From: Gnetum montanum
Taxonomy: Eukaryota > Streptophyta > Gnetopsida > Gnetales > Gnetaceae
Assembly (NCBI GenBank): GCA_015680685.1
Contig: MNCI01026912.1
Location: forward strand, 177,352-241,351
Reading direction: 5' to 3'
Length of the DNA: 64,000 nucleotides
Below the pieces are notes generated by a model. The model was not told where the DNA came from. It worked only from the letters and a program-made list of their open reading frames with translations, and ran no database searches. Below, piece by piece: positions 59,191 through 64,000 of the stretch. Within the stretch, counting starts at the first letter, position 1. Each line of letters starts with the position of its first letter. The translations under genes were made by a program, and so were the position numbers.

Positions 59191-59512
59191 GTGGTACCAA
59201 CACCACTAGATAAAAAATTATTAAAAGTCAGTAGATTTTCACAATGAAATGAAAAGAAGATGGTACATTGTATAAGTACAAAGCAAGAATTGTTGCAAAG
59301 GGTTTCTTGCAAGTTGTATGAATTGATTTTAAGGAAACAGTTGCACCAACTACTCATACGATTATGTTCCAAATAATTATGTCTGCCAGTGAAATGAAAT
59401 TGGTATGTTTTAAATTGATGTAAAATCAGCCTTTCTTTACAAAACAATTTTAAAAAGAAACTTAAAAATTTATATAGAACCTCCAATCAGATGGTGAAAT
59501 TCATAAAAAAAT
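59191..59512 (+). pseudogene. Element D reverse transcriptase, N-terminal part
   Basis: TLYKYKARIVAKGFLQVV (about 59266-59320) and IDFKETVAPTTHTIMFQ (59323-59375) are the classic start of copia RT. A broken MDVKSAFL-like stretch follows (about 59415-59440). The frame is then replaced by the RTE-like fragment at 59513. Confidence 0.8.
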
Positions 59513-59850
59513 ATAAGAAATAGAATTGATGCAGGATGGTTAAAATGGAGATAGGCTAGTGGTGTTCTATGTGATAAAAGAATACCAATAAAATCAAAGG
59601 GGAAATTTTACAGGACAGCAAACAAGCATGCTATCTTATATGGTGCTGCATGTTGGGTAGTACAAAAAAGGCATGAACAACAAATTAGTGTGGCAGAAAT
59701 GTGAATGCTTAGATGAATAAGTTCCATAATATAGACACTAGAGGAAGACTTGGAGTGGCTTCTATTTCAGATAAGTTACAAAACTGGCAACTTAGATAGT
59801 TTGGACATATGCAAAGAAAAGTGTACAATGAGCCTATAAAGAAAGGTTAC
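59513..59850 (+). mobile_element. RTE-like LINE RT fragment inside copia element D
   Basis: The translation reads RIDAGWLKWRxASGVLCDKR, then IPIKSKGKFYRTANKHAILY, GAACWVVQKRHEQQISVAEM and MLRxM. This matches the C-terminal RT pattern of plant RTE-clade LINEs (GWxKWRxASGVLCD; KGKFYRTAIRPAMLYG.ECW; VAEMRMLRWM), recalled from memory. It is not a copia sequence. It interrupts the copia RT. Only this piece, about 100 codons, is clear. Confidence 0.75.
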
Positions 59851-60179
59851 TACATTGCTGTTTCAGAAAAGATATTGAAAAGAAGACCCTATTTTGTTGG
59901 GACAAGGCTAGGATGATGATGCTGATGATATGGAACCTCCAAAAGGCTTCAAACAACAAAATAATATGGTATACTGTAATCAGCAAAAGACAACAAATAG
60001 TATTTTTGCAAAGTGAAGAAGACAGATTCACAAATCCTATTGGCATTTCATGTCAATGATATTATTGGGACAGGACCAAATCGTACAATGATAAACACAT
60101 TTAAACAAAGTTTGAGTTTGAAATTTTAGAGATTGGCTCAACACATTACTACTTGGAAATGAAGATTTTGCAAGATTCT

Positions 60180-61020
60180 GAAGCCATTTCGTGAATCAAA
60201 GAAAGTACATGACAAAGTTGGTAAAAGGGTACAAACTTAAGGATCTATTATCACCAGCAATTTTGTTAATGATTAGATTTAAAACTAAAATGGAAGGACA
60301 GCTGGCAAACCCTCCCCAATTCCATAAATTTATTGGCTACCTTATGTATTGACAAATACAAGACTTGATATACAGAACATAATGAATTATTTGAAAAAGA
60401 TTACATAAATTCCAAATACTAGTCACATAAAGGCCGCCCTGAGCATACTTCGCTACATTGCTAGAACTTCAACTATAGGATTACAATTCTGGAGGGATAG
60501 ATCCATGACGCTATCATCTTACAACAAGGTGATTTGGAGAAGTGACTCGAGTGTGAGAAATTTAAGTGATTGATAGTTGATACTGTTAGGAAGCCATACA
60601 ATTTCATGGGCAGCATCAAGCAACAGACTGTTGTGTTATCACCAATAGAAGCTAAATACAGGACGCTCCATGAAACATTAAAGAAGTATATGTGGCTTCA
60701 TCAACTTTCTACAAAGCTCAACATGAATATCCCATTACCCATTCCAATGTTTTGTGATAACTCCTCCACAATACAACTCATAAAGAATCTACTATACCAT
60801 GAATGAAGCATACACAGAAATTGATGTCTGTTTTATAAGCAGAAATGGAATTCCAGATTCATTACAATCTTGCATATATTTACTACCAACCAGAAAGCTG
60901 ACAGACTGACAAAAGCTTTACAAGCCAAAACCTTCCAAAAATTTGTAGACTATCATCCCCTACAGGTGGTTACAAAGCTGCAACAAAGGGGAGATCATCA
61001 GAAGTATGAAGAAAAATAGG
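60180..61020 (+). pseudogene. Element D reverse transcriptase end and RNase H remnant
   Basis: PPQFHKFIGYLMYxTNTRLD (60312-60371) and IKAALSILRYIARTSTIGLQ (60430-60488) are the copia RT-RNase H connection. RNase H continues with FMGSIKQQTVVLSPIEAKYR (60603-60662) and PIPMFCDNSSTIQLIKN (60738-60788). It ends NQKADRLTKALQAKTFQKFV (60892-60951). A purine tract, caaaggggaga, lies at 60985-60995. Between 59850 and 60180 no motif is clear. Confidence 0.8.
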
Positions 61021-61212
61021 TTTTTGACATGGTCACCCAAGAGCAACATTCTTTCGAAGCTTCAACTAAAAAGAAGTCCACACTAAGGGAAAGTGCTGGT
61101 ATTCTATTGTTTTACCTTTTTTTCTGTTACAGTGTTGCAATTTCATAATTGTGAAATTGTGCCTTCATAACTAATAATTAACTCTTTGTTAATTGAAACT
61201 GTTGTGATCCTC

Positions 61213-61325
61213 TGTAGTAAAGCCTCCCACCAGTTATGTGGGTGGTCATGGCTTTGAATCCCACTACATTCATACAAACTGACTGCTCTCCCAAAAAATA
61301 AATAAATAAATAATAATACAACCAA
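61213..61325 (+). repeat. SINE-like insert in the 3' LTR of D
   Basis: This stretch is absent from the 5' LTR of D. It has gctttgaatcccac (61252-61265), like a Pol III B box with a C-to-T change, and ends in an aaataaataaataaataat tail. That fits a short tRNA-derived SINE piece. TSDs are unclear. Confidence 0.4.
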
Positions 61326-61398
61326 ATGCAATGGTTCAGGGGTTTATCTACCTTACAAATTCATTTATTCTCTAGTCCAAGTTATTCACTTAATACCA

Positions 61399-62198
61399 GA
61401 CTTATGAAGATTGGATTGGGATTGCGATCCAAGCAATTCAAGCTCGTGATCTGAACAATTATGATCTGGATCTATTTTGGCTCGCAATTCAGTTTGGAAT
61501 CACAATTCCAGATCACGATTCCAAGCGATTCCAAATGATTCTAGTGATTCCAAATGATTTCAGAATCTTTAAAAAATAGCAATTAAAAGTTTACACTTTT
61601 TTAAGATTAAACATTTCATTAAACATCAAAACACCATGTCAATAACAAAATTCATGACTCAATACAGCTATAAAAGTAAAAAGAATCAGTGTAAAACATT
61701 TTGAATATGCATCATTTATAGTTTCAAGGTTTTCAGCACTTTTACTGCACTTTTTTTTTTCAAGGAGCAACATATTCTTAGGGAGCTCAGAAACACATTC
61801 TTCAGAAGCTCAATAATGCATTCTTCAACTCATTTTGAATCACTTTAGTAGCTGCTTTCAGACATTCTTCAGCTCATTTATTTTAGTTGACGGTGAATGA
61901 TGAATGAATACTGCAGAATAGCTTACATTTAAAATTTTTTGAAATGTATATGGCAATATAAATAATGTTCATGCTTAATGTAATGTTATTATACTCATAT
62001 GTTTAGAAATTTCTACTTTAAAGTTGAATATATTTTTTTATAGATGTTCATTTTTTTTTGTCTTCTTAATTGTATATACTTTTAAACATGATTTAAAAAT
62101 CTATATTTTTTAATATCATCATTCCAAATCATGATCCGCAATCTAGAATATTGGGAATGAAAAACAATCTGCAATCCGATTTGATCTTCATAAGTATG
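61399..62198. mobile_element. 800-bp terminal-inverted-repeat element (MITE-like)
   Basis: The insert is flanked by a perfect 10-bp direct repeat, CTTAATACCA (61389-61398 and 62199-62208). The empty site is visible in the 5' LTR of D as ctttgtacca. Its ends are imperfect inverted repeats: cttatgaagattggattggg at the left, and cttatgaagatcaaatcgga when the right end is read on the minus strand. Near the left end the word gattcca is repeated several times. There is no coding capacity. The TSD length of 9-10 bp would suit a Mutator-like family; 8 bp for hAT is less likely. Confidence 0.8.
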
Positions 62199-62326
62199 CT
62201 TAATACCAAAGGTGCCCTTTGAGCCATTTTCACATATTTCTCTGTTCATGCTTATGACACATCAAGCAACCTACTTCATAATAGACTTCAATATTAAGTA
62301 ATAGTAAGGTTGCTTGCAATTTTACA

Positions 62327-63149
62327 ATGGAAAAAGAATTATTTAGTTTCAAATACAGATATCATTTAACAGCTGCAGATTTCTTGTCTACACAGGCTTG
62401 CGTCAATACTACATTTATGTTCTCTTGTTGAATGCTACAGATTTTAACTTTAAGAAGTCTTACCCATTACATGCCTCTAACTTTAATCATTCATAGAAGT
62501 TCAGTGGCTACCTGTAAAAGATTGTAAATAAATCTTTTCCCACTTAAGCTTTGTTCACGTTTTAATATAGCTTGAAAGCATGTGCACAGGTGCTATGGAT
62601 GTGAAAGGAGTTTACTTGTAACTAAAGCAATATTAAATAGACAGTGCAAGTTGAAAGAGACGTACTCTGAATATGGTACACAGAAATCGGTTGTGGGGTT
62701 CATTTAATAGCCTTGATGAGGTGTTTACTAGTAATATGGATCAATGGACAGCCAGATTAAAAAAATTATGTGTCTACATTCATTATAATAGAATGTTTAT
62801 TTCAAGGGAGGGCAGTGCAACTACATTTTCCTGCATATCTGAGGTTCTCTCATTTAAAACTAAGTAAACCATGAGATCCATGTATATTCAATTCTAACAA
62901 AAAGCATACATCTTGATCCCAATGTGCATGATCTTGACTAATTTATAATTATTCTTGATAAGCATTTAGTAGGATAACTACTCGTCACCATGTAACTGCA
63001 TACATTGAAAAGAAAAACTACAAATAAGCATAAGATCTTGCAATGATTCTCCGCCTTGTACTCCATAGACAGTTAACTTAAATAATTAGACATTATAAGC
63101 TAGTAAATAGACATGGTACAAAAAGATATAACAAGAAAAACATGCTAAC
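62327..63149. other. Non-coding sequence between element D and the right-edge exon
   Basis: No gene is recognisable. A 64-codon ORF at 62673-62867 has no family motif. Because the exon at 63150 ends in a splice donor pointing this way (minus strand), at least part of this stretch is probably an intron of that gene. Confidence 0.5.
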
Positions 63150-64000
63150 CTGGTTTTCCTGCTATGTCCTTGTTTCTTGATGATGGCCTTCATAGCTGGG
63201 GAAGATTCATTTCTTTCAGAACTTTTCTTCTCTGCTGCTTTGCTATCAACATCAGTAGCATCGGTATCTCTACCTTCATTTTTCTTTGCTTGAACTCCAG
63301 AGTCAGCATCCTCACCATGACCCTCACTTTCTGTTTGTTTCTTACCCTTGTTCTTCCTACTTCTAAGAGGTGAGCCTTTTGATTCAATTTGCTTCTCTTT
63401 TGATTTTGCATCCACTTTGCCTGCATCTGATTCTTCCTTTACCTCATCTACATTTGCCCCTTGAGCATGAACATCAGTACTTTTACCTTGATGCTTGCCT
63501 TGGTCATCTGATGTCTGCTCTGAACAAGCAGTACTGACAACTGCATCATCAGCTTTATAAACATCCTTTGCTTGCTTCAACTGCTTTCCTTCAATTCCCC
63601 CAGAAATGGCATTGCCGTCTGCCTTTCTTTTTGACAACTTTCGGACCTCTTTCACTCTCCCAACCTTATCACCTCCCTCATCTCCAACAGATGCGGTGTC
63701 TTCTGCAATTTCCATGTCGTCTGTTCTTTGCTCTGCTCTCTCAGATCCTTGGGCTTGATTCTCCATAACCTCTTCCTGGACGAACTGCCTAACATTGCCA
63801 CCTTTTTTAAACCTTTTCTTAATATTTTTCTGATCCTTAGCTTCTTCCTTGTTCCCTTCCCCGGATACATCGGCAGTTGCTTCAGATTTTTCATTAACAT
63901 TGTTGTCATCTATCTTGCTCTCCATCTCCACTTCACTTCCTACTGTATCTTTTGGCACTTCTTTATTTCTTTTGATACCCTCTCTGCTTCCTTTGAAGTC
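63150..64000 (-). CDS. Exon of an unrecognised, highly charged (K/E/D-rich) protein, partial
   Basis: The minus-strand frame is open from the window edge (64000) to 63150. It then meets a good splice donor, ccag|gttagc. The segment encodes about 283 residues with no stop, in contrast to the decayed transposons. It is rich in K, E, D, S, G and A, with almost no hydrophobic core. Examples are KNIKKRFKKGG, VRKLSKRKADGN and SRKNKGKKQTESE. The exon end reads SPAMKAIIKKQGHSRKTR. Such composition is typical of disordered nuclear or chromatin-linked proteins, with several basic clusters that could serve as nuclear localisation signals. I do not recognise the family. The start codon and other exons are outside the window or beyond large introns. 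Confidence 0.65.

Larger units (their letters stand above)
50408..62326 (+). mobile_element. Ty1/copia element D, with nested insertions
   Basis: LTRs at 50408-50734 and 61094-62326 (without inserts about the same length) enclose copia-type gag/protease, integrase, RT and RNase H remnants at 57400-61020. Integrase before RT is the Ty1/copia order. Inside are copia element E (51389 to about 57205) and an RTE-like LINE fragment (59513-59850). The 3' LTR holds a SINE-like insert and a terminal-inverted-repeat element. No clean TSD was found for D. Confidence 0.75.
61094..62326 (+). repeat. 3' LTR of copia element D, with two inserts
   Basis: It begins TGCTGGTATTCTATTG and ends GCAATTTTACA. It aligns with 50408-50734 apart from an insert of about 100 bp at 61213-61325 and an 800-bp insert at 61399-62198. 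Confidence 0.8.

Noticed and set aside
50403-62331. A TSD for copia element D (aagaa against flanks of 62327)
   Set aside because: The five bases after the 3' LTR (atgga) do not match, and the left flank is also part of the LINE TSD; left unresolved.
62673-62867. Possible small gene of 64 codons
   Set aside because: Nothing in the translation is recognisable and it lies in probable intron or intergenic sequence.

Overview
The window looks like nuclear DNA of a large, transposon-packed plant genome. A gymnosperm or conifer is my best guess, but no sequence here proves it. The reasons are a plant-type class II J-protein gene with two GT-AG introns, plant L1-type LINEs, Athila-like Ty3/gypsy elements primed by a tRNA-Asp-like site, Ty1/copia elements, SINE-like fragments, and almost no other genes in 64 kb. 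Most elements are old and full of stops and frameshifts, often explained by C-to-T or G-to-A change.

Left region (1-34.65 kb) is a nest of insertions that target-site duplications (TSDs) resolve. An old minus-strand LINE occupies 1286-5586 and continues at 33804-34445. It is split by Athila-like element B (5587-33803, TSD AACAC on both sides). Element C (19336-32402, TSD ACTTA on both sides) sits inside the 3' LTR of B. Three solo-type LTRs of a third family (A) sit in the 5' LTR of B (5612-6465), in its third ORF (15899-16721, containing an assembly gap) and in its 3' LTR (32623-33480). At the far left (1-1280, minus) is a two-LTR copy of family A with only 262 bp between its LTRs. That internal part is a PBS joined to the 3' end of a B-like element, so family A looks like a non-autonomous deletion derivative. 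B and C each carry gag, protease, RT, RNase H and integrase remnants, then a T-rich spacer, then a third ORF. The third ORF has an N-terminal domain with a PFPCLI motif, resembling the putative plant transposon protein domain, followed by a long coiled coil.

Centre (34.9-44.5 kb): the only clearly intact gene is a three-exon DNAJB/SIS1-type co-chaperone (35403-37706, plus strand). A heat-shock-element-like site and a 60-bp tandem duplication lie upstream. About 6.7 kb of AT-rich sequence follows with no recognisable gene.

Right region (44.5-62.3 kb): a nearly full-length L1-type LINE (44495-50395, minus, 14-bp TSD, visibly GC-richer than its surroundings) landed at the very edge of the 5' LTR of copia element D (50408-62326). 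A second copia element E (51389 to about 57205) lies inside D. D also contains an RTE-like LINE fragment in its RT region. Its 3' LTR holds a SINE-like insert and an 800-bp terminal-inverted-repeat element with 10-bp TSDs. At the right edge (63150-64000, minus) is one exon of an unrecognised, strongly charged protein that continues beyond the window.
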